Notes under the pieces: model-generated
The model's database searches: none
What the model was told of the DNA's origin: nothing
What the model saw: the letters and a program-made list of their open reading frames with translations, nothing else
Part shown: one piece after another, positions 24,202 to 35,595 of the stretch
Numbering within the stretch: the stretch's first letter is position 1
Layout: each line of letters starts with the position of its first letter
Translations under genes and position numbers: made by a program
Assembly (NCBI GenBank): GCA_010093685.1
Contig: MU006226.1
Span: forward strand, 818,964 to 882,963
DNA length: 64,000 nt
Reading direction: 5' to 3'
Origin: Ophiobolus disseminans
Lineage: Eukaryota > Ascomycota > Dothideomycetes > Pleosporales > Phaeosphaeriaceae

Positions 24202-24710
24202 TGGGTGGTGATTGTGGAGGAGTGGGCCGTAAATTGATATATGTAGGGAACAGCGTATCACGGGTATCAAGACTGTGTTCGACGGTGAGATTGAGGGAAG
24301 GTTGGGTGTGTGAGTTTGGGATTCTGTGGTGTAGTGTGGGGAGTGGGTCGGCGAGGCAAGCGAGTAGCGAGGAGGAAATGGGGTGAGTTACTGATGTTTT
24401 GGGAGGTGGGGTGTCAGTATGGAATGCGTAGGGTGTAAGGCTGAATTGTGTTGAATTTGTAAGAATGCGACGAGCAGCGCAGAAACTTAAGAGTCATCAC
24501 AGCACTACAAGCATCAAAGGTAAGAATTCTAAATAACACTTGTCATTCATATGAAAAAGAGTCAAGTCAGGCTAACAAGACCAGGTATAGATACAAGAAG
24601 CGAAAACACAATAACCACCCGAGATGTTTTCTCCACATCCCTGGAGGCTTCCAATGCAGTAAAAATAGCATCTCATTCAAACGACAGCACCACGTCATCT
24701 CCAGCCACGC
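24202..24710. other. intergenic: tRNA upstream region and LPMO 3' flank
   Basis: No gene is recognised. It holds the region upstream of the tRNA gene and the probable 3' untranslated region of the minus-strand LPMO gene. Confidence 0.6.
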
Positions 24711-25750
24711 TCAACCGCTGAACGCACGAGCATGGCGGCGCTCGTTGCTCGAAGACCCAGCCGTCTCCTGAAGCCACGCAACAAAAGTATCAAGCGTAAA
24801 CTCCTTCTCAGCAGCGCTGGACCCAGATCCCGCGGACGCAGACGGAGTGCTGGATGCAACGGGCGTAGCAGAGACAGCGTTGTTCTGGACAGCAGCTGAA
24901 GAAGCAGTAACAGGGGTACTGGTAGGTGTAGGAGAAGAGGCTGCGCCAGACGAAGGCTTGGTGGCACCGCTGAAAAGCGCCGGGCCGGGAATAACGTAGC
25001 TGCTCAAGTCGCCACTGTAAACATTGACTTTGATGCCCGGATCAGTTGGTGTGTACAGTTTGTCGGCTGTCACGCCGGCGGGCGTTTCGGTGCCGGAGCC
25101 AGTGACTTCGATGTTGATGCACTGTGCAAAGGTCAGTTTACTTGCCACACTGCAGCACAGGGCTTAGTTTTTACCTTGGGGTAGTTCTGCGCCCCGTTAT
25201 CCTGGCCAGCAGAGTGGAGAGCAATAATCTCGTGACGCAGGACATACTGCCCAGCGGCGATGTTTTCCGGAACAGTAACGCTCCACGTGAGGTTATTCTT
25301 GAGCAGCTTGGTCGCAGCCCACTCACCGCCCTCGTAGCCCGCCGCGTCGATCTTGAAGAACTCGAGATCCTTTGCAGTGGCCGTGGTGACATCGTCCACC
25401 TTAGCGAGGTAATCGATCACAGGACCGACATGGGATTCCGGCCATGTGGTCCACTGGATATCGATGGTTCCGCCGGCTTTCACCTGAGCGACTTTCGCGC
25501 CGGCAGTGGCGTCCTTGTGGCACGCTATCTTGGCCACGTCGGTGTACATGCTCGGCTCGACGAAGCCGTTGTCCTGGCACTGCGGACACGACCATTCGAT
25601 GACCTCCGGAGCAGGGTTCTGGTACTGGAATGAAGGGTTGTAAGACGTGAATGCAGTGGCGTCGACGCTGATTGCTGAAAGAAGGCCGTGAGCATGGACG
25701 GAAGTGGCGAGAGCGCCGATGAGGGCGGCGACTTGGATTTTGGAAGACAT
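24711..25750 (-). CDS. AA9 lytic polysaccharide monooxygenase with Ser/Thr linker and C-terminal extension
   Basis: Secreted copper enzyme that oxidatively cleaves cellulose or other beta-glucans. Exons 25750-25175 and 25121-24711 give 328 residues; the phase-0 intron joins NYPK to CINIEV. A 20-residue signal peptide (MSSKIQVAALIGALATSVHA) leaves His21 as the mature N-terminus, the first half of the copper histidine brace. The second His is in WPESHVGPVIDYLA. The axial Tyr and its Gln are in QNYPKCINIEV. The AA9 core ends near residue 240 and is followed by an Ala/Ser/Thr/Pro linker. The last 30 residues contain FTLDTFVAWLQETAG and a basic RRHARAF tail. There is no CBM1 cysteine pattern, so the extension is not a cellulose-binding module. 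Family certain; substrate and C-terminal role unknown. Confidence 0.95.
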
Positions 25751-26575
25751 TGTGAGTGGTTTGATGACAATTGGTGGTAGAAATAAGGTTCGAGGTCAAC
25801 GAATTGGGAGAGAAAGTAAGCTGCTTCAATCGATGAAGGGTAAGCGAGTGTGAAATGAATGACAAGTGTCGAGAAGACGGAATGAATGTGATGAGGATGT
25901 CATCTCTGGTGGGCGTCCAAGGTCTTTATACCAAATGGAAAGCGAGTGTGAAACCAATGGTGACAAGGCTAGATGCTGGACAGATGTCAAACGCGTCAGA
26001 GTGGGTAGTGTTCAGGTAGAAAGAGAGCCATTGTCGGTGGTCTAAAAGCTTGACCATGATAAGTGGAGCATCTATCCCCAAAAGAGACGTCTGCTTAATG
26101 CTTAACCATCAATGTGGCTTGAAGCACAGGCGTGTTTCTTTGATCGGCACATGCGTCTTGAGATGTTGAAACTTCGATCTGAATTAAGGTGCAAACCTCA
26201 AGGACTTCGGGAATGAGAAGCGGGTCGCCCGTCTCGCATGTTTCACAACCGCCCCACGAATAATGGAACTCGGCAACGAAACGCCATTGACGAACCCCAG
26301 CGCTGAAATGTCGTATATTTAAGTTCTCAATGTCTATACACCTTTCCCCCTCTTCCTTCCTTGCCCACTCAACAAAACGCCTCGCTACATGCAAGTGGGT
26401 ATAATAGACAAACGTACAAACAAAAAGGAAGCTAACAAGTATGTGGGATGTAACATGTTATGATGCAATGTATACAGAGCAACGCCGCCAACCTGCGGTA
26501 TGCCGAGCCAAGTTTTCGGGGCAAGTTGAACAAGATGAGGACAAGGAGTATATATCGCGTCAGGTCGAGAGGGTG
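25751..26575. other. intergenic: LPMO promoter and hook 3' flank
   Basis: This contains the minus-strand promoter of the LPMO gene, with a TATA box at 25924-25930, and the 3' flank of the hook gene. No additional gene is supported. Confidence 0.6.
25924..25930 (-). promoter_or_regulatory. TATA box of the AA9 LPMO gene
   Basis: TATAAAG on the minus strand, about 175 bases upstream of the LPMO start codon. Assignment is by position and sequence. Confidence 0.5.
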
Positions 26576-29475
26576 CTACCTTCGGCCCTGTTATGTGTTA
26601 GCGATGTGTCGCACGGGAGTTGGAATGGAGGTTTGGACGTACCGCACTGGCCGCACCGCCGACGACGACGCGTTGTTTGCCGAGCCAGCTTTTGGGCGCT
26701 TCGCTTCGTCGTTGAAGGATGACGGTGTTGCTTTGGAGACGGCTGGTCATATCGTACCATGCGGATGTGATCAGTGCGTTTTCGCGGCGGAGGTTTTCGA
26801 CTTCTTGTTGGAGTTCCGCCTGTAGAATGGTTAGCACACTGTCCACGTGTATGTCATTCAGATGAGATGTGGCAGTACATACCGAACCCTTTTCCGCTGT
26901 CTCCTTTTTGGCCACATCGAGTTGCTCTCGTAATGTGCCGTTGGCGATCACCTGTTCTTGAAGGTCCTGTGGTTATGTTAGCAGGAACGTCGAGCACAGT
27001 CGCACGAAAAGGACATGGAAAGACGAGCGTCGCATGATAAGTATACTCCAAGGCAGTGAAGCCAGGGACAAACTTGCCATACGGTCCACCGACGTAATAG
27101 CAGAGAAGTATTCAGAGCCACCCAGCGTCGACTCCTTTCTTCTCTTCGGTGACAGAATCTGTGCCATACGACCCCACGTGCTTTTGCCGGTACCAGCCGT
27201 CGAAGTAGACATCTCAGAGAACGACATCTTGTTCCCTGTGTGACACCGAGACGGCGAGCTCAGGGTAGTCGCAGAAAATGAAGGTTCAAGCCGCTGGACT
27301 GAGATCATAGAAGAAACCGCAGCATCAAATGCGGAGGAAGGCGACTTGTCATGAGAAACTTGGGTGATGCTTACTTTTTTTGCCTTGTCCAAGGCTGCTT
27401 CTGAGGAGAGCACTGTCTCCGCAATCTCTGTAGATGTTGTGTCGAGCACGTCTGGTTGCACTTCTGCTGGCGCTGCTATGACTCCCTCGATCTGCTCACG
27501 AACCTGCCGTAGCGTCTCGGCCCGCTTAAGTTCGAGAAGTTCGGGAGATAGATTCTCGCGATCGAGGAGAGCAGCTCTTAATAAGCCAGCTTTTTCCTCA
27601 TTAGCAAGTTCGAGGTCTCGTAACCTTTCATTGGTCTTCTGCTGTATTGCCAGCATACGCTCATGCTCAGCCTGTAAGCCCTCTGCTCTTGCCTCCTCAC
27701 TGATGTCGGACTTCTTGTTGAGCTCGTTGCGAAGCTCTGCCACCTGGAGGTCTTTCTCTCGTAATCTGCGATGAAGTTCTTCCAGCTCGGTCTCTGCAGT
27801 CTGGAGTTTCTCATTCTGCTCAAGGAATGGCTTTTCACTTTCGGCATCTTTCTCAGCCATTATGTCGGACCTCAAACCTAGGTTCTCCTGCATCTGCTTG
27901 AGCGTTTCGCTTTCCAATGACTTCAGTCGAGCGCTCAGTATGTCCACCTTCTGCTGCAGCGCGATTGCATCGGCACTGACTCGCACATCTGTAATGGGTC
28001 TGGTACTGGCCGGATCTTCTGGGCTCTTCTCATTTTCGTCCCGGGTAAGCTCGTCCTCCAAACTACCGCCACGATCTGCGTTACTTGAGGTCTCAAGTTC
28101 TCGTATCCGGTCTTCAAGCTCGTTCTTAGCATCTTCGGCCTTGTATTGCAGCTCTCGGGTCTGTTCAAGCTGCTTCATCAGCAAGAGGTTCTCGTGCTCG
28201 ACTCTTGTCCGTTTCCCTTTCTCTTCAAAGATGGCCTGCTCGCAGTTGACGAGAGTCTGGCTGTTCTCCTTGTTGACCTTCTCCAGAGCCTCGCATCGCT
28301 CCTCAGAGTTTTCTAGCACCATCAGCCGTTCCCGCGCCTGCTGGTAGTCGTCGCGGAGCGTTTCCAAGTTCTTCGTCTCTTTTGTCAGAGACTCGATCTT
28401 CTTCTTGAGATTCTCGTTCGCCTTGGCTTTTTGATTGAGCTCATCGCGCTCCGCCCTGATGAGCTGCAGTTGATCGCGCAGGTCTTGTTTCGACGCCTCT
28501 TCGCCCTGGTATCTGTCCAACCGCCGCTTCTGGCTTTCCAGAATATCTCTAGCATTTGCGAGGTCAGTTTCGAGCTGGTCGATGTATTGGCGGTCGCGTG
28601 CGAGATCGTTCCGTAGTTGCTCGACGTCTTCTGATTGCGCCCGCTGTGCCTGCGTCTTCCGATCATCCATGTACAGGTTTGCCTCTCCCAGCTCCTCTTC
28701 AAGTTGGGCTATGCGGGCTCGAGAGTCCTTCAGTTCCTCCTTTAGCTTCTCGGACTGGCTCCTCAACGCGGCCCTGTCTTTGTTCGCCTCGAACAGCAGC
28801 GCCTCTTGCTCCAGCTCGTTGTCTCGTCCAGTAGTCGTAATTTGCCCAGAGACAGCCCGCGTGGGTGTCCTAAACCCTGACAGATTGGGTTCCGGTGTCA
28901 GCTCCGAGTCGACGCCCAGCTCAGACATCCTCGTGTCCAGCGACTGCATGTCCTGTATGGCTTCTGCGATGGTCTCGGCCGTCTTGGTGCCCAATTGTGC
29001 CATGACCTGTAGCATGCGTTGGTTGCTCTTGGGCGAGAAGCATGCCGCGAGGAGGACGCCCATGGTCAGCTTCGCTATCAGCATTGTCGAGCCGTCTCTT
29101 GCGCCCGTCTTCAGATCTGGTACCATGCGCTTCGTAAGCACAGGCAGCTGTCCGCATTCTTCTCGTATGTATGCCGACACGGCACGCTCGATGTGCTTGA
29201 GGTTCTGCCATCGCGGTATCCAGTCCGACGTGCGGCGGTTGCTCTCGTCAAAGTTTGGCAGCGACTCGTTGAAGTACTCGGCGTCGATGTCGGCGAGGAT
29301 CTGCCAGAGGACCTTGCCGTCTTCGAGCTGGCTCCATGCGGTCACTCTTCCGGGGAGGTCGAAGGTGTTCACCTGTTGGACACGTGATTAGCTAATTGCG
29401 GGAACTCTGTAGTGCCATGTCGACGCGTACCCAGTCGAGGAGAGCTTTGAGCAGCTCGGGCTTGAAATCGTCCAT
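26576..29475 (-). CDS. hookA: Hook-family dynein adaptor (HookA-like)
   Basis: Adaptor that links early endosomes to dynein/dynactin; Aspergillus HookA and Ustilago Hok1 act with FTS and FHIP. Exon 1 is 29475-29431 (MDDFKPELLKALLDW) and exon 2 starts at 29372. Residues 1-165 form the Hook domain (VLWQILADIDAEYF, SDWIPRWQNLKHIERAVSAY, LTMGVLLAACFSPKSNQRML). About 450 residues of coiled coil follow, then a Ser-rich region with LSPKRRKES. Later exons read 26966-26883, 26819-26643 and 26587-26576, ending in GRR. The join after exon 2 is unresolved. The strong CACAG acceptor at 26967 with a CTAAC branch needs a phase-0 donor (weak GTGGAC at 27089), while GTATAC at 27046 is out of phase unless a later AG at 26957 is used. 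Length is about 866 residues. Family certain. Confidence 0.9.
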
Positions 29476-30093
29476 TTTGCTCAATGGCGGGGCTCACGAT
29501 GCGGCGCCACGCAGCGCAGTCCGAAGTTGAGCACGAGGAATCAGCGCGGCAAGGCTCTGCATCATGAGGGCAGAAGCAGGAGAAGCAGTCTATCACGTGC
29601 GACAGAACAGAAGCCCGCACGATGTGGTCTGGCCGGACGCGTGTGGAGGTCGGGACGTGGTTGTCGCGCTAAGCGGAGCTCGAGCGGCCACTCCCGAGAT
29701 TCTGTGGCGCGATGATGGGCGTTTGCGAGGAGGAAATAAGTGAGCGAAGGTGTAGATAAGCGTCCGACTATTGCGTGCATGAAGCTGTGGGCACGTTGAA
29801 ACCAGAAGCGTCGGTGCATCCATGGACCCGCCCATTCTGCCCGCGGGGAAGTAGCGCCCATAGCCTGTCACCCGCTGCATATGTACAGTATCAGACTACC
29901 AGTTCAGCTGAGGTATGGACTGAGGCATGGAGCATGTTACGACTGTGAGATTGGCATTGAATTCAAAAGGTATCATAACGCCTGCCCAAGTATCCTGCCC
30001 GGTGCTCCATAAACAAGTTTCCACGTTCAAGTCGTTGTCCCATTGCGCCTTTATTTAGTGCACTCCTCCATTCGCACTCGATACTGCCATATC
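29476..30093. other. intergenic between hook and I9-like gene
   Basis: This is the promoter of the hook gene and the 3' flank of the inhibitor-like gene, both on the minus strand. No further feature is recognised. Confidence 0.6.
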
Positions 30094-30461
30094 CTAATTG
30101 TCTTGCGTATATACGATGCCGTCCTCCTCAATCTCCGGCTTGTGGTTGGCGTCCATTGTCGACACCTTCTCGAAGATGGAAGCCGGGCCATGGCATGCGA
30201 AGCCCTTGATGATGTCTATCCTGGTCGTTAGTATTCACTCGTCGCCTTGCGCATCTCACCCGGCCGTCGCAACTGCCGTCCTCACTACTTACTGTACTCA
30301 TGCGTGATGACGCCGCCCGCATCGATGATGGCCTGCTTCGCTGTCTGAACGACGCTGTCGGGCGTGCCGTTGGGCCAACTCATGATGACCGACTTGTCGT
30401 TCGCGGCCATGGTGAAAGCAGCGAGGAGCGCGACAAAAAGTGTAGTGAGCACGAAGCGCAT
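30094..30461 (-). CDS. small secreted protein with a proteinase inhibitor I9 (Pbi2-like) domain
   Basis: Two exons, 30461-30293 and 30215-30094, give 96 residues; the acceptor must be GATAG at 30216, because the nearer CCAG would create a stop. A hydrophobic signal peptide (MRFVLTTLFVALLAAFTMA) precedes a domain matching the I9 family, whose members are subtilisin propeptides and the yeast proteinase B inhibitor Pbi2. Motifs are KSVIMSWPNGTPDSVVQTAK, AGGVITHEY, NIIKGFA and IEEDGIVYTQDN. Pbi2 itself is cytosolic and has no signal peptide, so a secreted stand-alone I9 domain would act outside the cell or in the vacuolar lumen. Possible roles are inhibiting a subtilase or acting as a folding chaperone in trans. 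The domain call is strong; the role is inferred. Confidence 0.88.
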
Positions 30462-31781
30462 GTTTGGGGATCGTGTGAGAGGGGTGGTGGAGGCACTTTA
30501 TGCGTAGTAGAGGTGCTTCTTTGATGACGGAGGTCGTATATGGTTTCAGGCTTTCAGGCTGTGATAGTACCGTAGTGCGACGTGTGTGAGCGGGAGTTGG
30601 AGAGTAATAGGAAGGTACGCAAATTGCTGCCTGCGCGATGGTTAAGTGTAGAGTAAGTGGGCAAGTCGGCGGTCGCGGATCGCAAGCGTCATATCGCCGA
30701 GAGCAGAAGGTGGCATGCGTGATGCGGCAGGGCGCTGGACCCCTCACGCCACTTGGCATCGAGTGCTGTAGAATTCGTGACCTGTCACCTACAACAGCAA
30801 AGCCCGTATGTCCCCACGCCACTACAAAGACTTCACCAAAACTATTCAAAGGCACAAAGGTAGACACGTCTCCGTTTGCTAGTACCTAGTTTGCTGAGCT
30901 TGCGCGCGCTGGCCCATGAACTCTATGACAGGTTGAGCAGAGAACTCAAAAACACCTTTGTGCATGATATCGCAAGGCAGACTACAAGGCTCTCAAAAAG
31001 CGTGGGCTGGTCAACGACGCTCGGATTCGTGCCCGTCCGGCAGGAGTCTCTTGGTAAATCGAGAAAGCTGGGGACAGCATTGGTGCGGGGTTTTCATCTT
31101 ACTCGGGTCTTGACACAAGCCTGTGTAAAGTCGCAGTACTTAAGTGTCTGCCTAACTTTCTGGATTGCAGAAGGGTATCGAGACGACGCGTCACAGCACT
31201 TGGCAATCCGTGTCACGTCACTCACAGCATTATGAACATAGTTGTGTCTTACGATTGATTCATGACCTCTGTCTATTTCTGGCAAGTGACCTGAAGTTCG
31301 TTCCGATACGGTAGAAATTGAGCGCCTGTGCCTCGAAATAGCCACCGTTGCTCATGCTGAACGTTTTTGAGAGCCAGCGCACCACATGTGCCTGCCCAAA
31401 TGTGAAGAATCGACGTTGAAAGAATAAAGTACAAGACAATGCAAGGTTGAAATAATGAAAGTGTCGTCGTTGATAAATCCTTCGCCGCAGCGCCGTGAGA
31501 TGCCCGAGGATAGCCAGGCTCCGTGAAGATGCTCATGTCGTGTCCGTACTATACAAAACAATCTGCCGTGAGACGAAGAATATGGTTTGAGCGATGAGCA
31601 ACAGTCCGTGCATGCTAGGCAAGATCGAGAGATGAGAAAGAGATTGCTCCTCAGATGACTACCCAACACCAGCACATTCATGTCAACTGGTAGGAATGGT
31701 GCGGTAGTGATAAACTTTCAGGTACTGGAGCAGTAGCAGCCGTTGCTCGTCAAATCGTAACTCGTCGAAACATCTATGCGC
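30462..31781. other. intergenic, no gene recognised
   Basis: This contains the promoter of the I9-like gene and the 3' flank of the Pumilio gene. Open frames here are short and lack domain features. Confidence 0.55.
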
Positions 31782-34700
31782 CTAGAAAAAGTTGCCCATG
31801 CCGTTCGGTGCGACGCCGTACTGCTGGTAGGCCTGCTGTACGGAGTGGTGCAGCTGGTGCGGCAGAGGAGGGTTGCTAGTACGATGGGGCTGCGGTGAGG
31901 CGATGTTGGCGCCATAGTTCGCAGCAGCAGTGTACATCGGAGCCTGGTAAGCCGAGGTACCGTTGGGCTGGTAAGCTGGAGTCCCGAAAGTCTGGTTTGC
32001 GAACATGGAGTTCTGAGCGCCGGGCTGAGTGGCGTTGCCGTCGTGAGGAGAACCATGACCGGAAGTAGCACGGCCAGTGTACGCCGTGAGACGGCCCTCA
32101 CGCTCCTGGACCTTGCTCTGAATGCGACGACCATAAGGTGTCTGGCGGATGGAAGGCAAGATAGGACGCATCATGTCGATAAGGCTCAGACACATCTCCG
32201 ATGGCGCAAACTCGAGCGCGGTCTGCACAACGTAGTTGCCGTATGAGTCGCGCATAAGCTGCTCCAGATCCTCGACGTTGACGAGAAGTTCTTCGATCAT
32301 CATCGCCTTGGCTGACATCTCAGCGCAACGAATACATTTCTCGATGACGTTGGAGCTGAACTTCTGCTTCGAAAGCTCGACAATCTTGCCCTGGAAGCCC
32401 TCGCACATGGGAGTGGTGAACTTGGGGTCATTCAGGTCGAGAATGTACTGAACAACGTAGTTGCCGAAGGGATCCTGAACAAGGTTGAAGCTATGAGCAG
32501 TGATCTTGCGGACGAGGTCGGTCTTCTGGAAGCCGGAAGCATGGTCGATGCAGCGCTGGAGAACGCAGCACCCATGACGATGGGTTCCAACGATGACGCA
32601 GTGCTCGCCAACGGCATCGAAGATGAACTGAGCTTCAGAGGACTTGAGGTGGTTCAAGCACTTCTGAATGACGTGATTGCCATTCAGATCCTGAATGAGG
32701 TCGACGACCTGGCCAGAAAGAGCCTGGATGATCATCTCGGTCTAAAATCATGTTAGCATGTTCAGAGTAGCATCTTGGCGGCAAACATACCTGCTCGTCG
32801 GTGGAGATGAACTCGATCATCTTCTGCAGAGCGCGGGTGCCGTGCTGGTTGAGCGCGATTGAGACCATAGCGGGGGAGGCGTTTCGAACCAGGGTGTTCC
32901 GCTGCTCATCGTTGCAAAACTCCAACAACTTCTGGCAGAGATAGTTGCCGAAAGGATCGGTCATGAGCTCAACAACATGATTGGCAGTCTCATCGAAGAT
33001 GATCTGGATGTTCTCCGCGTTGCGCTCCTCAAGCTTCTTCTGAAGGAATCGGCAGCCATGTTGATCCTTGCAGAGGCTGTAGATCTCATGACGAGGCATG
33101 GTCTTCAGGTCGTAGTTCATGAAGCGGTTGGCATCGTTTTGAAGACGGCGGCTCTGGATGACGCGAGCTTGGCTGTCCTGAACACGACCACCAGGTCCAT
33201 ACGTGGCGTATGGGTTGTAGTACGGAGTGTTGCCGCCACTATACATGGCATTGGCGCCATAGGGAGGAGGTCCACCCATCTGCGGGCTAGGTCCCATGGA
33301 AAGCCCATTCATTGCACCATTGAGCATCGACATGCCGTATCCATAGTAGGGAGTATTCTGAGCCGGAGTTGAGGCGTACTGTGACATGGCTGGTGAACCG
33401 ACAGTACCAGCGACACCGTTGACCGGAGTAGATGAAGTAATGGCAGGGCCGAATGGAGCAGCGCTGGCATGGAGAGCAGAGTAGGCGTGGCGGTACTCCT
33501 GGTCCTTGAATCCATTGGACATATCGCGGCTGTGGCGGTTGTTCATGGCGTTGAAAGGGATGCGACCCAGATTGGCGTTGTGATTGTGCAGGTGCTGCTC
33601 AGCATGGGTGTTGAAGCCGCTGCCGTTGGTACCATTGGCGCCATTCATGCCAGCACCGTTCTTGAGGGTTGGAACATCACTCGCAGAGTACGATTGAGTG
33701 AGCTTGGGCATGCCATTGGTCATGCTGGTGAAGCTGGAGCGCTTGGACTCGGGGCTGAGGTTGAACTCCACTGAGCGACGGTTGTTGGCCATGTTCTTGT
33801 TAGGCGTGACGTCGGCACTGCCATTGGTCTGACCTTTGTCATACTCATCACCTTGGGGGCCTTTGCGGAATGTGTTAGTAGGCAAAGACTGTTGAGCTTG
33901 ACGATGACGATATCCATGCCATCCATTGGGCTGGGCATCCGGGCCAGGGGATTGGGAAAGGGCCAAATCAAGCGCAGCGGAAGAGGCAGAGAGTTTCGTA
34001 CCATTACCAGCGCCATCACGGCGGACCAAGATGGGGAACTTGTCATCCGTGTTACTCATCTGGAGATAAGCCTTGTGGTCGGGAGAAGCGGCCGAGTTAT
34101 GCTCCTTGTCGTCTTCACCGAAGAGGTAGCCAGTGGTGTCGATGTGGCCCAGAACGGACGCCAAGTCAGGCAGGTTATCACGGCCACGAATCTCGAGGCC
34201 AGTGACGGGCATGGACATACGATTGTTCCTTGCGATGTTGGTTAGCGTCATTGTCGTTGCGAGTGAGTGTTTGATGGAGAGAAAGAGAGAAAGATGCGAA
34301 GTTATATGAGTTCGAAGCCCAAAGCGTCCAAGCGTCAAGAGCAGGTAAAGGTAAAGGCAGATTGCAGCTGAACTTACTTGCGAGTGACAGGGCTCACTGG
34401 AGTGAAGTCATTGTCGAAGTCGTCGTTGTCCTCGTCTGAGTTGCGCCGGGTGCCCGGGACTGACTGAGAGGGCAGACCGCCATTGCCGAAGAACGACGAA
34501 GGTGGGGAGGTGACTTGGGAGTTGGCGCGGCTTCCGCGAGGAGTCGTCATGCCTGGGTTGATGCTGGACATACTGAAGCGGTTAGGACGTGAAAAAGCTG
34601 ACGGAAAGCCGTTGCCGGCGTTGTATTCAGGTGGAGTAGTTGGCTGGCTGTGGGCTGGCTGCTTTCCGAATCGAAGGTCAGTAGAGAGGCGATGGATTTC

Positions 34701-35595
34701 CTCTTCGCCGCGACGAGACTGTAAATCAATGAGCTCCATTTCTGCCTCAAAGCGTCGGCGCTGTTCTTTGAGATATTCGTACTCAAGCTTTTTCTTCTCG
34801 AGCTGCCAAACAGCGTCAGCGAGTCTCGCGCAACGTCAAGCGTTCGTTCGTGCAACAACGACACTCGTATGAGTGGAATAGGTGAGGTAGAGATATGTAA
34901 GATGAGGAAGTAGATCGGAGCCGCTTTTATCCCGAGAAAGAGACAAAGTACAAAGAATAGTAGCAATGGGTGGTTGGGGGTTGAGGATGGTGAGGAGATG
35001 GGGTTTTGGAGCTGAGAGAAGGAGGGGCTTAATAGCGCGTCACCACCGCAACAGCTGGACCCTTGCAATCTTACTTCCAGTAGAGTGGGAGAAGCAGCGG
35101 GGCAACACAATAGCAAAGACGAGGTGAAGGAGACTCTCTTACCACTTGGAGCTTGTGGTACGTCTGTGTGGGTGATTCGTCAGCCCAAACTCTGCTTCAC
35201 CTTCGATTTGCACCAGACAGCCGGCACAGAGGCACAAACGAAAGGATAACATAACAGCCACTGGGTAGTGGTAATGACATCAGAGGGTGCAAGGATGCAG
35301 CATCACGAGCTCAATGCGCTCCATATGTATGACTTCCAGCTCTTGCATCCAGACTACGAAAGCGATGTGTACGTACCGCCGTTGTAAATTCGGTCGGCTC
35401 AGCGGCCTGCCTACGTTGCTGACCAATTGGCGACAGCGGGGTGCTCAGGGTGGGTATATTGTTGGTGGTGAAGCGGCGGTGCAGCTGGCCGCGCACATCG
35501 TTGGATGCGCCCATCTGCGTGCCGGCGGTGTTACGAAAAGCGAACGATTCTTCGCGCGGGGAGCGGAGGCCCCCATTGCCTGCAGGATAGGCCAT
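31782..35595 (-). CDS. puf4: Pumilio-family RNA-binding protein (Puf4-like)
   Basis: Sequence-specific 3'UTR-binding translational repressor and mRNA decay factor. Exons 35595-35377, 35163-35143 (21 nt), 34802-34378, 34228-32791 and 32741-31782 give 1,020 residues, all in phase. The start MAYPAGNGGLRSP is the best ATG. A coiled coil (LEKKKLEYEYLKEQRRRFEA) follows the micro-exon. About 400 low-complexity residues (Asn, Gly, Ser, Pro) come next. Eight PUF repeats then lie near residues 580-900. Their base-reading helices are HGCRFLQ, FGNYLCQ, HGTRALQ, NGNHVIQ, HGCCVLQ, FGNYVVQ, FSSNVIE and YGNYVVQ. The third repeat (HGTRALQ) and fifth (HGCCVLQRC) match Puf4 better than Puf3 or Mpt5 as I recall them. 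PUF family certain; Puf4 subgroup likely. Confidence 0.93.

Noticed and set aside
28582..29391. 269-codon plus-strand frame over the hook gene
   Set aside because: Ser-rich antisense shadow of the Hook domain and coiled coil; no homology and no promoter.
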